Positions 27,228-36,951 of a DNA stretch of 64,000 nucleotides are shown one piece after another. The stretch comes from JAICNG01 sp035249985 (GTDB lineage: Bacteria > Gemmatimonadota > Gemmatimonadetes > Gemmatimonadales > Gemmatimonadaceae), in NCBI GenBank assembly GCA_035249985.1, contig DATFFP010000103.1:28800-92799 (forward strand), read 5' to 3'. Below the pieces are notes generated by a model. It saw only the letters and a list, made by a program, of their open reading frames with translations. It did no database searches and was not told the DNA's origin. Each line of letters starts with the position of its first letter. Position 1 is the stretch's first letter. Both the position numbers and the translations under genes were made by a program.

Positions 27228-27973
27228 TCGCCGCCCCGCCAACGTGGGACGCGGAGACGGGCGCGACGCTCGCTCGCCTCCTGGATCTTCCGCGAGTCGA
27301 GGTCATGACCTCCGTGCGCTCGACGATGGATGTCGCCCACACGCTTGGCTCCGAGGGCGCCGCGGCGGGAACGCTCGTGCTGGCCGATGAGCAAACGGCG
27401 GGGCGGGGGCGCGGAGGCAAGCCGTGGCGCTCCCAACCCGGCGCAGGAATCTGGATGACGCTGCTGGAGAGACCTAACGATCCGGACGCGCTGCGCGTGC
27501 TGTCGATCCGCCTGGGACTCAAGGCGGCCCCGGTGCTTCAGCGCTTCACGGATGAGCGCGTGGAGCTCAAGTGGCCGAATGACCTCCTGCTCGGAGGAAG
27601 GAAGCTCGCGGGGATTCTCGTCGAGACCCGGTGGCGCGAGCGGCAGGTGGACTGGGTGGCGATCGGCGTTGGTGTGAACGTTGGAATGCCTGACGAGCAG
27701 AACGCGGCCGGGCTTCGGGAGGGGGTACGACGGATCGAGGTGCTGGCCGAGCTCATCCCGGCCTTGCGTGCCGCTGTGCTCGCGCGCGGTGTGCTGTCGC
27801 CGGACGAGCTTGAGCGTTGGGCATCCCGAGATGCCGCCGTCGGCCGCCGCTGCCGGTTGCCGACCCGCGGCGTCGTGCGCGGACTCGCGCCCGATGGGTC
27901 GCTGATGATCGAGAGCGACGGAGAGACCGCGCTCGCACGTGCAGGATCGCTCGTCCTCGAGGAGGGGCCGTGA
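27224..27973 (+). CDS. birA: Biotin-[acetyl-CoA-carboxylase] ligase without DNA-binding domain
   Basis: 249 aa. The biotinyl-AMP loop GRGRGGKPW, the LKWPNDLLLGGRKLAGIL segment and the C-terminal SH3-like domain are present. It lacks the N-terminal winged helix found in repressor-type BirA, so it should be a ligase only. The ATG at 27224 overlaps the uppP stop; longer frames cover uppP and are rejected. Confidence 0.92.
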   Translation: MIAAPPTWDAETGATLARLLDLPRVEVMTSVRSTMDVAHTLGSEGAAAGTLVLADEQTAGRGRGGKPWRSQPGAGIWMTLLERPNDPDALRVLSIRLGLKAAPVLQRFTDERVELKWPNDLLLGGRKLAGILVETRWRERQVDWVAIGVGVNVGMPDEQNAAGLREGVRRIEVLAELIPALRAAVLARGVLSPDELERWASRDAAVGRRCRLPTRGVVRGLAPDGSLMIESDGETALARAGSLVLEEGP

Positions 27974-28812
27974 TCATCGTGTTCGATGTCGGCAATACCG
28001 AGACGACCATCGGCATCTTCGATGGCGAGGCACTGCGCGCCCACTGGCGCATCACGACCGGTGTCGTCCGCACCGCTGACGAGTACGGCGTGCTTCTCAC
28101 CGAACTGGTGCGCTCCGCCGAGGTCGCCCCGGCCTCGCTCGACGGGGCGTCGATCGGCTCCGTCGTACCAGGGGTGACCGGACCGCTCGCCGAGGCCTGT
28201 GAGCGGTGGCTCGAGGCACGGGTCACGCAGATCGATGCGCGGACCAGGTTGCCCATCACGCTGGACGTCGAGGAGCCGTTGACGGTGGGCGCGGATCGCA
28301 TCATCAACACCCTCGCCGCGAGCCGGATGTACCAGAGCGATTGCATCGTCGTGGACCTCGGCACGGCCACGACTTACGACTGCATCACCGCCACCGGCGT
28401 CTTTCTCGGCGGCGTCATCGCACCGGGTGTGACCACCTCCGCTGACACGCTCGTGAGGCGCACCTCGAAGCTGCCCGCCACCGAGCTCGTTCCTCCGGCG
28501 CGTACGATTGGGCGGCGGACGGAAGAGTGCATTCGCGCCGGCGTCATGCTCGGGGCGGCCGAGTCGATCGACGGGCTCGTGAGGCGCATCAAGCGCGAGT
28601 GGCCGACGCCTTCGAGGCCCAGGGTTGTCGCCACCGGTGGCCTGGCCGAGGTCCTGGCCCCGCTCTGCACGGAGATCGAGCTGGTGGAGCCACACCTCAC
28701 GCTCCACGGTCTTCGTATGGCCTTCGCGATCGTGAATGGACGGGGTGGGGCAGTGTCAGAAAACGTGGGTCGAAATCGGCGCAAAGGCGCTAAAGGGCGT
28801 GCCCGTAAGTAG
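27970..28812 (+). CDS. coaX: Type III pantothenate kinase
   Basis: 280 aa. The ASKHA-fold motifs are DVGNTETTIG at the start, VGADRIINTLAA and DLGTATTYD. It phosphorylates pantothenate in CoA synthesis. The last 15 residues are a basic, low-complexity tail (ending RRKGAKGRARK) encoded by words GGCGCTAAA-like identical to those of hairpin A. The tail appears to be an add-on from that repeat type. GTG overlaps the birA stop; pairing of birA with coaX is common. Confidence 0.92.
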   Translation: MIIVFDVGNTETTIGIFDGEALRAHWRITTGVVRTADEYGVLLTELVRSAEVAPASLDGASIGSVVPGVTGPLAEACERWLEARVTQIDARTRLPITLDVEEPLTVGADRIINTLAASRMYQSDCIVVDLGTATTYDCITATGVFLGGVIAPGVTTSADTLVRRTSKLPATELVPPARTIGRRTEECIRAGVMLGAAESIDGLVRRIKREWPTPSRPRVVATGGLAEVLAPLCTEIELVEPHLTLHGLRMAFAIVNGRGGAVSENVGRNRRKGAKGRARK

Positions 28813-28860
28813 TTGACTGCCCGATATTTACTGAACACAGTCCGAGTCGGTGCGCAACCC

Positions 28861-28889
28861 TTGACGTACAGGGTCAAAGGTCATAACTT
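28861..28889 (+). promoter_or_regulatory. groESL promoter
   Basis: TTGACG (28861-28866), 17 bases, TAACTT (28884-28889). Transcription should start at about 28896, inside or just before CIRCE. A second TATAAT lies at 28930-28935 without a -35 at a normal distance. Confidence 0.7.
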
Positions 28890-28897
28890 CGGCGCTG

Positions 28898-28924
28898 TTA
28901 GCACTCCCACAAACCGAGTGCTAA
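28898..28924 (+). promoter_or_regulatory. CIRCE operator (HrcA binding site)
   Basis: A perfect match to the consensus: TTAGCACTC (28898-28906), nine bases, GAGTGCTAA (28916-28924). It overlaps the transcription start of groES. The repressor HrcA, which releases upon heat shock, must be encoded elsewhere in the genome. Confidence 0.97.
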
Positions 28925-28975
28925 CCCCCTATAATTCATCCATCACTGAACCCTAGAACCGGAGGGGCGCAAGTC

Positions 28976-29275
28976 ATGGCCACCAAGAGCAGCGTCAAGG
29001 TCAACCCACTGGCGGACCGCGTCGTCGTCAAGCCGCTCGAAGAGACGGAGCAGATGCGCGGCGGTCTCTACATCCCCGACACCGCCAAGGAGAAGCCTCA
29101 GCAGGGCGAAGTCATCGCTGCGGGCCCGGGCCGCTTCGAGAAGGACAAGCGGGTGCCGATGGAAGTGAAGGTCGGCGACAAGATCCTCTACGGAAAGTAC
29201 AGCGGCACCGAGGTCACCCTCGATGGCGACACGTACTTGATCCTCAGAGAGTCCGATATCCTCGCGATCGTTTGA
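28976..29275 (+). CDS. groES: Co-chaperonin GroES
   Basis: 99 aa. The N-terminal VNPLADRVVVKPLEETEQMRGGLYIPD contains the mobile loop and beta-barrel start; the C-terminus ends ILRESDILAIV. Caps the GroEL chamber. ATG with GGAGGGG 6-9 bases upstream. Regulated by CIRCE. A word-repeat hairpin lies between it and groEL. Confidence 0.98.
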   Translation: MATKSSVKVNPLADRVVVKPLEETEQMRGGLYIPDTAKEKPQQGEVIAAGPGRFEKDKRVPMEVKVGDKILYGKYSGTEVTLDGDTYLILRESDILAIV

Positions 29276-29281
29276 TGAAAC

Positions 29282-29377
29282 GGCAAAGATGACAGAATTC
29301 AGAATACGGAATTCAGAACGCAGAACGAGAGACATCTGAATTCTGAAATCTGAATTCTGACATCTGACATCTTTGCC
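29282..29377. repeat. Heptamer-word hairpin C between groES and groEL
   Basis: A 96-base inverted repeat. The outermost 10 bases pair perfectly (29282-29291 with 29368-29377). Inside, the right arm is a tandem of the 7-base words TGAATTC, TGAAATC and TGACATC; the left arm has the complementary GAATTCA-type heptamers with more divergence. AT-rich compared with the surroundings. It begins 6 bases after the groES stop and ends 39 bases before groEL. Confidence 0.85.
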
Positions 29378-29416
29378 TTATCGAGAAATAATCCAGAACC
29401 TACAGGGGACCCCGAC

Positions 29417-31051
<1,635 letters not shown>

Positions 31052-31052
31052 G

Positions 31053-31149
31053 CAGCTGCGAACTGCGAGTTGCGAACTCAAACCCCCGGGAAGCTCCTAG
31101 TGGCTTCCCGGGGGTTTGAGTTCGCAGCTCGCAGTTCGCAGCTGTTTTT
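31053..31149. terminator. groEL terminator built on heptamer-word hairpin D
   Basis: Arms 31053-31094 and 31103-31144 (42 bases, one mismatch) around an 8-base loop. The outer part of each arm is a tandem of the heptamer GCGAACT (or GCGAGTT); the inner part is a GC hairpin rich in C5/G5. T5 follows at 31145-31149, so it should terminate groESL on the plus strand. The convergent gene ends at 31148, sharing the T-run. Confidence 0.85.
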
Positions 31150-31957
31150 ACAGCTCCAACCTCAACTGCTCGATGCGCCCCCTCCTCACCTTGGGCTCGA
31201 AGGGTCCGACCACCGCGTCCTGGGGCGCCGCGTGCACTGCGCCGGTGAAGCGCGTGGGGGCGAGTCCCCTGCTCACCGCGCTCCGCGCCAGCGACGCGTC
31301 GTTGCACTGGTCACTGAGGTGTGCCAGCACCACGTGCGCGAGCGAAGGATGTGCGACGTCGCGGGCGACGTCGGCAGCGGCGCTGTTGCTCAAATGTCCC
31401 CGGCGACCGGCGATGCGATCGCGCACAGTGGGAGGATAGGGCCCGGCCCGGAGCATGCCCTCGTCGTGATTCGCTTCGAGCACCAGCACGTCGAGGTCGC
31501 CGAGCGCGCGGCGAAGTGCCGCGTTGACGTACCCGAGATCGTAGACGATTCCCACGCGGCCGCCGATATCGTCGGTGGCGATGATGGCGACCGGCTCCTC
31601 GGCGTCGTGCGGGATAGAGACCGATTGCAGCTCCATACTGGAGAATCGGAGCGTGGCCCCGGCGTCGAACGTGCGCACGTCCGCATCCCGCAGCGACGGA
31701 TAGGCCGCGACCGTCCCGCACGAGGCGTGAAGGGCCCACCCCCACGCCCGCGCCGCGGCGCATGCCCCGCGCACGTGATCGTGGTGCTCGTGTGTCACGA
31801 CGAGTGCCTCGATCGATTCACACGACACGTCGATGGCGGCGAGCCGCTGCTCCAGCGCTTTGGCGTGAAAGCCCGCGTCGACGAGCACGCGTGACCCACG
31901 GTGCTCCAGCAACACTGCATTCCCGCGACTCCCACTGCCTAACACCCAGACTCTCAT
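31148..31957 (-). CDS. Metallo-beta-lactamase fold hydrolase, WalJ/YycJ-like
   Basis: 269 aa. The dinuclear metal motif THEHHDH (His56, His58, Asp60, His61) is present, with SNSAAADVARD and HLSDQCND toward the C-terminus, as in YycJ/WalJ proteins linked to DNA processing or cell-wall signalling. ATG at 31957 with GGAG 5 bases upstream, overlapping the stop of the previous gene. Last in its minus-strand operon. Confidence 0.85.
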   Translation of the reverse strand: MRVWVLGSGSRGNAVLLEHRGSRVLVDAGFHAKALEQRLAAIDVSCESIEALVVTHEHHDHVRGACAAARAWGWALHASCGTVAAYPSLRDADVRTFDAGATLRFSSMELQSVSIPHDAEEPVAIIATDDIGGRVGIVYDLGYVNAALRRALGDLDVLVLEANHDEGMLRAGPYPPTVRDRIAGRRGHLSNSAAADVARDVAHPSLAHVVLAHLSDQCNDASLARSAVSRGLAPTRFTGAVHAAPQDAVVGPFEPKVRRGRIEQLRLEL

Positions 31958-33156
31958 CCCAGCTCCTGCTGCGCGCGCTCGAATGCTCGCTTCAAATGAC
32001 GACGTCCACGATCGCTCATCGCGACGTGCCGTCTTGCCATGGCGCGGCTCGCGACCTCCAGAAACTTGTCGATCTGGTATCGACCCGCGGAGCGGCCGTC
32101 GCCCCATGCGAATGGTGGAACATACTTGGGTGGCGTGTCTGCCCCAAAGATGTTCGCCCCGGCGCCGACGACGCTGCCCGTCGTCAGGCGTAGGCCGATG
32201 CCCGTCTTCACATGATCCCCGAACAGGGTGCCGAGCTTTTGCACGCCGGTGTCGCGCATTCCCTCTGGTGTCCACAGGGGAACGTTTCCATAGGTGTTCT
32301 TCAGGTTGCTCGTGATCGTCCCCGCGCCGAGGTTCACCCAACGCCCGAGATACGAGTGGCCGACGAACCCATCGTGCGACTTGTTCGAGTGGCCGATGAC
32401 GACCGTCTCGCTGAGCTCACCGTGAATGATGCTCGACTCGCCGATCGAGCATCCGTGAATGCGCGAGCCGAGAATCGTCGAGCCGCCGTCGATGACGCAC
32501 GGGCCCACCATGCGCGTGAACGCGCGCACCGTGGCGCCGCGCCGAATGAGGATGGGCCCCGCGCTCACGTCGAGCACCACGAACGGCTCGACCGTGGCGC
32601 CGCGCTCGATGAACGCCGGCTGACTCCCGATCACTACCGCATGCGCAGGCGTCTCGCACGAGAGCTCCGGCCCCAGGACGGCGACATCCTCGCCGAGCTG
32701 GACGAGAAGATCGGTGACGAGATGCCAGACTTCGTCGACCCATCGTCCACCGACCGTCGCGACCGAGCCGCCGTCGCGCGCGAGCTCTTCGAGGGGAACT
32801 CGTCCATCGGTGAGGATCGAGGGCCGCACGGCTCGATCGAGCTTGACCGCTGCCACCCGACCGTCGCACATCCACACGTCTGCGTCGCGCAGCCGGGTTG
32901 CCAACGACACCGCGCATCGCGTGTTCGCGATGATGCCACCGACGGGCAGGTCGCGCGCTCCATCGATCGCGCCATTCTCTTCGAAATCCTCATGGGCGGC
33001 AGCGGCGATCGCTCCCGCGGGCGGCGCGCCGTGCACGCGCGCCCAGCGGTCGCGAGCGGGCAGAGCGCCGATCCGCATCGCGCTCATTGGGCGCGTCAGC
33101 GCGAATGGCTCGAACGCTCGCGCTCGCGCGTCGTCGTAGAGATACAGCGCGTTCAC
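31954..33156 (-). CDS. GlmU-like putative sugar nucleotidyltransferase with hexapeptide repeats
   Basis: 400 aa. The N-terminal half (about 1-190) resembles the NTP_transf_4 type, and lacks the usual nucleotidyltransferase LAGGxGTR signature. The second half is a left-handed beta-helix of hexapeptide repeats (about 195-340, e.g. IHGELSETVVIGHSNKSHDGFVGHSYLG), matching GlmU-type acyltransferases. It probably has an active acyltransferase half; a nucleotidyltransferase role is uncertain. GTG at 33156 overlaps the manC stop. Confidence 0.7.
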   Translation of the reverse strand: MNALYLYDDARARAFEPFALTRPMSAMRIGALPARDRWARVHGAPPAGAIAAAAHEDFEENGAIDGARDLPVGGIIANTRCAVSLATRLRDADVWMCDGRVAAVKLDRAVRPSILTDGRVPLEELARDGGSVATVGGRWVDEVWHLVTDLLVQLGEDVAVLGPELSCETPAHAVVIGSQPAFIERGATVEPFVVLDVSAGPILIRRGATVRAFTRMVGPCVIDGGSTILGSRIHGCSIGESSIIHGELSETVVIGHSNKSHDGFVGHSYLGRWVNLGAGTITSNLKNTYGNVPLWTPEGMRDTGVQKLGTLFGDHVKTGIGLRLTTGSVVGAGANIFGADTPPKYVPPFAWGDGRSAGRYQIDKFLEVASRAMARRHVAMSDRGRRHLKRAFERAQQELG

Positions 33157-34187
33157 TGAACCTCGCGCACGTCCGGCGGCAAGCGCTCGAGGAGGGTCTT
33201 GAGATCCGCCGCGCGTTCGCGCGTCGTCACGAGCGTGAGACCGGGCCGCGTTACCACGACGAGATCGTGCACGCCATAGAGCACGACCGTTCCCGAGTCC
33301 GCGTGCACCACGTTGTCGCGTGCGTCGACCGCGTGAACGGCTCCCGCGACCGCGTTTCCGGTTCCGTCGAGGGCGCGCACCCGATGCAGGGCTGCCCACG
33401 TGCCCACGTCATCCCAGCCGAAGTCACCTGGGAGGACGAGCACGCGTGCGCTGCGCTCCAGCACCGCGTAGTCGACAGCGATCGGCTTCACCGCCGCGAA
33501 GAATCGCTTGAGGTCGGTGGCGGCGGCGGTCTGGAGGGCGCTGGATATCTCCGGTGCATGCGCCCGCACCTCGTCGAGAAAATCCTTCACCCGCCACACG
33601 AAGATGCCCGAATTCCAGAGGTATCCCTCGCGGACCATACGCTCGGCGCTGGGCCGGTCGGGCTTCTCGACGAATCGCGCCACTCTCCGCGCGCCGTTGA
33701 CCGCGTCACCCGGCTGGATGTAGCCGAGTCCCGGGTCCGGCCGGGCGGGTACGACGCCCACCGTTACCAGCGCAGCATGCTGCTCTGCGAGACGCGCCGC
33801 CCGCTCGAGCGTCGAACGAAAAGTCTGCTCGTCGCCGATCGCCCAGTCGGCGTGGACGCAGAGCATGACGGATGTATCGGCATCGCGTCGCTGGATCTCG
33901 AGCGCGGCCCATGTCAGTGCGGGTCCGGTTCCCGCCGCGCGAGGCTCGGCGATGACGTTCTCGGCAGGAAGCGTCGGCAGTACCGAGCGCACGGCGTCGG
34001 CGAGACTGGCGTTGGTGATGACGAGCGTGCGCTCCGCCGGCACCGAGGGCGCCATCCGCCGCACGGTGTTGACGAGGAGTGGCGCGTCGTCCACCAGTGG
34101 AAGAAGCTGCTTCGGTCGCTGCGGAGTGGAGAGCGGCCAGAAGCGTGAGCCCACGCCTCCGGCCAGAATGACGGCCCATCGATTCAC
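33153..34187 (-). CDS. manC: Mannose-1-phosphate guanylyltransferase
   Basis: 344 aa. The signature LAGGVGSRFWPLSTPQRPKQLL is at residues 8-29, with FVEKPDRPSAERM and WNSGIFVWRV further on. Makes GDP-mannose for polysaccharides. It has only the nucleotidyltransferase domain, without the cupin isomerase of bifunctional ManC/AlgA. GTG start overlapping the receiver gene's stop. Confidence 0.9.
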   Translation of the reverse strand: MNRWAVILAGGVGSRFWPLSTPQRPKQLLPLVDDAPLLVNTVRRMAPSVPAERTLVITNASLADAVRSVLPTLPAENVIAEPRAAGTGPALTWAALEIQRRDADTSVMLCVHADWAIGDEQTFRSTLERAARLAEQHAALVTVGVVPARPDPGLGYIQPGDAVNGARRVARFVEKPDRPSAERMVREGYLWNSGIFVWRVKDFLDEVRAHAPEISSALQTAAATDLKRFFAAVKPIAVDYAVLERSARVLVLPGDFGWDDVGTWAALHRVRALDGTGNAVAGAVHAVDARDNVVHADSGTVVLYGVHDLVVVTRPGLTLVTTRERAADLKTLLERLPPDVREVQ

Positions 34188-34585
34188 CGCTCGCTACCGC
34201 TGTTCTCCGCGCCCACGCCGGCCAGCTCCGCGGCGCGCGCGTAGAGCTTCTTCGGACTGAACGGCTTGGTGAGAAAGTCACTCGCGCCCGATTCGACGGC
34301 GAGGCGGTGCTGCTGCTCCTGTCCGGCCGCGGTGAGAATGATGCACGGAAGCTTTTGCCATCGCGGGTCGCTGCGCATCGTGCGCAGCACATCGAGCCCG
34401 CTCATGACCGGCATCATGAGATCGAGGAGCACGAGGGCGAAATCGTCGTGCTTCGCCAACGCGTCGAGTGCGTCACGGCCATCATACGCGAGCGTCACGC
34501 GGAAGGCGCCCTGCTCGAGCTTCATCTTGATGATCCGGCCGATGTGTGGCTCGTCATCAGCCACCAGGACGTGCAGTTTTTCCAT
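34184..34585 (-). CDS. Single-domain response regulator (CheY-like)
   Basis: 133 aa receiver domain with no output domain. Acidic pair Asp10-Asp11, phosphorylation site Asp55 (LVLLDLMMP), Thr at about 85 and Lys107 (FLTKPF) are all conserved. It should act by protein-protein contact. The upstream roadblock gene and the downstream nucleotidyltransferases suggest a link to polarity or polysaccharide control. Its kinase is unknown; the membrane histidine kinase at 36952 is a candidate only by proximity. Confidence 0.9.
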   Translation of the reverse strand: MEKLHVLVADDEPHIGRIIKMKLEQGAFRVTLAYDGRDALDALAKHDDFALVLLDLMMPVMSGLDVLRTMRSDPRWQKLPCIILTAAGQEQQHRLAVESGASDFLTKPFSPKKLYARAAELAGVGAENSGSER

Positions 34586-34612
34586 GGCGTCAGACGCGGT
34601 GGGCGCCGCCGG

Positions 34613-34969
34613 TCAGACGAGCGACGAGATGTGCTGCCGATTACGGCGCAGCTCGAACAGCAGGGACCCAACGTTGGCATCGGTTCGCGCGAGCACCAGC
34701 AGCACGGCCTCGGACGACAACACCGAGACGATCGCGATCCCCCTGGCATACTCGAGAATGACGGTGGTCACGTTCCCGTGCGTGCTATCCCGGCCAAACT
34801 CATCGGCCGCGCTCACGATCGAGGGGACCAGCGCCGCCACGCTCTCGACGTCGATGTTGGGCACCGACTGTCCATCGATGACGAGGCCGTCGCGGCCGAG
34901 CACGATCGCGGCGTCGACGCCGTCACGCCCGCGGAGAGCGCCGACGAGGTCGCGGATGGTGGCCACCAC
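34613..34969 (-). CDS. Roadblock/LC7-domain protein (MglB-like)
   Basis: 118 aa. The pattern VATIRDLVGALRGRDGVDAAIVLGRDGLVIDG, then a long helix and a beta hairpin, is a roadblock domain. Such proteins are often GTPase-activating partners of MglA-type small GTPases, but no MglA is encoded here. First gene of the minus-strand operon; GTG start (a tandem GTG-GTG) with GGAG 4 bases upstream. Confidence 0.8.
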   Translation of the reverse strand: MVATIRDLVGALRGRDGVDAAIVLGRDGLVIDGQSVPNIDVESVAALVPSIVSAADEFGRDSTHGNVTTVILEYARGIAIVSVLSSEAVLLVLARTDANVGSLLFELRRNRQHISSLV

Positions 34970-34993
34970 TACGCTCCAGGTGAAGTGGTGGGA

Positions 34994-35021
34994 AGCATAA
35001 CGTCGAGGGGGCCGAAGTCAA
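34994..35021 (-). promoter_or_regulatory. Promoter of the roadblock operon
   Basis: Minus strand: TTGACT (35021-35016), 16 bases, TATGCT (34999-34994). Divergent to the promoter at 35036. Confidence 0.6.
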
Positions 35022-35035
35022 GCGATGCGAATCAC

Positions 35036-35064
35036 TTGAACTCATCGTGCACGCACGGTATTCT
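35036..35064 (+). promoter_or_regulatory. Promoter of the lipoprotein-serS operon
   Basis: TTGAAC (35036-35041), 17 bases, TATTCT (35059-35064). A short leader of about 35 bases precedes the ATG at 35105. Confidence 0.65.
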
Positions 35065-35104
35065 ACGCGTCCGCACCCACGTTTGCGCACACCCGGGCGT
35101 TCCC

Positions 35105-35668
35105 ATGACAGCCAGATTGATCGCGCTGGCGATCGCGTTGCTCGCGGTCGCCGCGTGTGAGGATGTTACTCGCAGCATCGACCCCAATATCGAGGTCACG
35201 GAAGACACGCTGACTGTCTTCCCGTTGCGGGGCAGTCCGCTCAGCGCACCGACCGCGTTCGATCTCTTCAACCTTCGCGCGCTTCGCGTCGGCGATGGGA
35301 GCGGGCTGTATGACCTCGCCATCGATACCGCGGGGGAAGCAGCCGTGCTGTATCCCTCACAGCTCATCGACATCGATGCCCCTCGCACCGGTGTCATTGA
35401 GTCGACCGCGACGTTCGAGTCGATCGTCGAGGCGCCGACGACCGGCTACCAGGACACCGCGGCCGTTTCCGTCAGCATCGGCGAGACCGTCATCGTTCGC
35501 GCGCGGAACGTTTGCTCGGGAAGCATTCCCGGCCGGGATTTCTTTCACGCCAAGCTCCAGCTTCTGGAGCTCGGTGCGTCGGGCGGCTTCCGCACGGCGC
35601 GCTTTCGCATTCGCACCAATCCGAACTGCGGGTTCCGCTCCTTCGCCGACGGCCTGCCGGAGTTCTGA
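35105..35668 (+). CDS. Predicted lipoprotein of unknown function
   Basis: 187 aa. Signal peptide with lipobox LLAVAAC near residue 18. The rest is Asp/Thr/Val-rich and probably beta-sandwich. Two or three Cys later in the protein (about 145 and 175) may pair. I recognise no family. It is directly followed by serS, 2 bases after its stop. Confidence 0.65.
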   Translation: MTARLIALAIALLAVAACEDVTRSIDPNIEVTEDTLTVFPLRGSPLSAPTAFDLFNLRALRVGDGSGLYDLAIDTAGEAAVLYPSQLIDIDAPRTGVIESTATFESIVEAPTTGYQDTAAVSVSIGETVIVRARNVCSGSIPGRDFFHAKLQLLELGASGGFRTARFRIRTNPNCGFRSFADGLPEF

Positions 35669-35670
35669 TC

Positions 35671-36945
35671 GTGCACGACCTTCGGGCGCTGCGCGAGGAT
35701 GCCGACGCCATTCGCGGAGGGCTTGAGCGACGCGGGAAGCTCGACGCGTTGGGTCCGCTCGTCGATCGTGCGCTCGAGCTCGACGTCGAACGACGGGCAC
35801 TGATTCAGGCGGTCGAGGAGCGGAAGGCCGCGCGAAATGCCGCCAGCCAGGAAGTCGCGCGCCGGAAAAAGGCCCGTGAAAGCGCCGACGACCTCATCGA
35901 GCAAACGCGCGCCCTGGGCGCCGAGATCGCGCGGCTCGAAGTGGAGCTTGCCGAGATCGAAGCCAGGCTCGGGCAGATCATGTACGAGCTGCCGAACACG
36001 CCCCTCGCCGACGTGCCGCCCGGCGGTGAGCATGATGGGCGCGTCCTGCGCTCGTGGGGAACGCCGCGGGAAGACGAGGGCCTGCGGATGCATTGGGACA
36101 TCGGCGCCGCTCTCGGGATTCTCGATCTCGCTCGCGGGAGCAAGATCGCCGGCTCCGGGTTCATCGTGTTCCGCGGCAGCGGCGCGCGGCTCACCCGCGC
36201 GCTCATCTCCCTGATGATCGACGTGCACGTGCGTGACCACGGGTACGAGGAAGTCTGGGTGCCCTTTCTCGTCAACCGTGCGACCGCGACGACCACGGGA
36301 CAGCTGCCGAAGTTCGAGGACGACATGTACGTCGTCAAGGACGATGACCTCTTTCTCGTCCCCACGGCGGAGGTGCCGGTCACGAGCCTGCACCGCGACG
36401 AGATGCTCGATGCGGCGGAGCTGCCCCGGGCCTATGTCTGCTACACACCCTGCTTTCGTCGCGAGGCAGGCGCGCATGGCAAGGACACGCGCGGGCTCCT
36501 GCGCGTGCACCAATTCGACAAGGTCGAGCTCGTGCGCCTGACGACGCCTGAGGACGCGGCCAGCCAGCACGAGCTGCTCACGGCCCATGCCGAACGGATT
36601 CTCCAGCTGCTCGAGCTTCCGTACCGCGTCAAGGTGCTCGCCGCCGGCGACACCGGCTTCTCGAGCGCCATGACGTACGATCTCGAGGTGTGGGCGCCAG
36701 GCGTACGCACGTGGCTCGAGGTGTCGTCGTGCAGCACGTTCACCGATTTCCAGGCGCGCCGCGGAAGCATTCGCTTTCGGAGTGCACGCGGCGAGAAGCC
36801 GCGCCTGGTGCACACGCTCAACGGCTCGGGGCTCGCGCTGCCGCGCACGATCGCCACACTGCTCGAGCACCACCAGCGGCCCGATGGCACCGTCACGGTT
36901 CCGGCAGCACTTCGTCCGTATCTCGGCGTAGACGTTCTCGCCTGA
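35671..36945 (+). CDS. serS: Seryl-tRNA synthetase
   Basis: 424 aa class II synthetase. N-terminal coiled-coil arm (about 25-105), catalytic core with motif 2 (FRREAGAHGKDTRGLLRVHQF) and motif 3 (GSGLALPRTIATLLEHHQ). The GTG at 35671 comes 2 bases after the preceding stop; the longer frame lies inside the lipoprotein gene. In Sec-decoding bacteria this enzyme also charges tRNA-Sec with serine, relevant to selC at 63011. Confidence 0.96.
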   Translation: MHDLRALREDADAIRGGLERRGKLDALGPLVDRALELDVERRALIQAVEERKAARNAASQEVARRKKARESADDLIEQTRALGAEIARLEVELAEIEARLGQIMYELPNTPLADVPPGGEHDGRVLRSWGTPREDEGLRMHWDIGAALGILDLARGSKIAGSGFIVFRGSGARLTRALISLMIDVHVRDHGYEEVWVPFLVNRATATTTGQLPKFEDDMYVVKDDDLFLVPTAEVPVTSLHRDEMLDAAELPRAYVCYTPCFRREAGAHGKDTRGLLRVHQFDKVELVRLTTPEDAASQHELLTAHAERILQLLELPYRVKVLAAGDTGFSSAMTYDLEVWAPGVRTWLEVSSCSTFTDFQARRGSIRFRSARGEKPRLVHTLNGSGLALPRTIATLLEHHQRPDGTVTVPAALRPYLGVDVLA

Positions 36946-36951
36946 CCGAGC

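Noticed and set aside
28930..28935. TATAAT as the main groES -10 box
   Set aside because: No -35 lies 16-18 bases upstream, and it is downstream of CIRCE; the TTGACG-17-TAACTT pair places CIRCE at the start site as is usual.
31053..31149. Terminal inverted repeats of an insertion sequence
   Set aside because: There is no transposase between the arms (8-base loop only) and no target duplication; it is a terminator-type hairpin.
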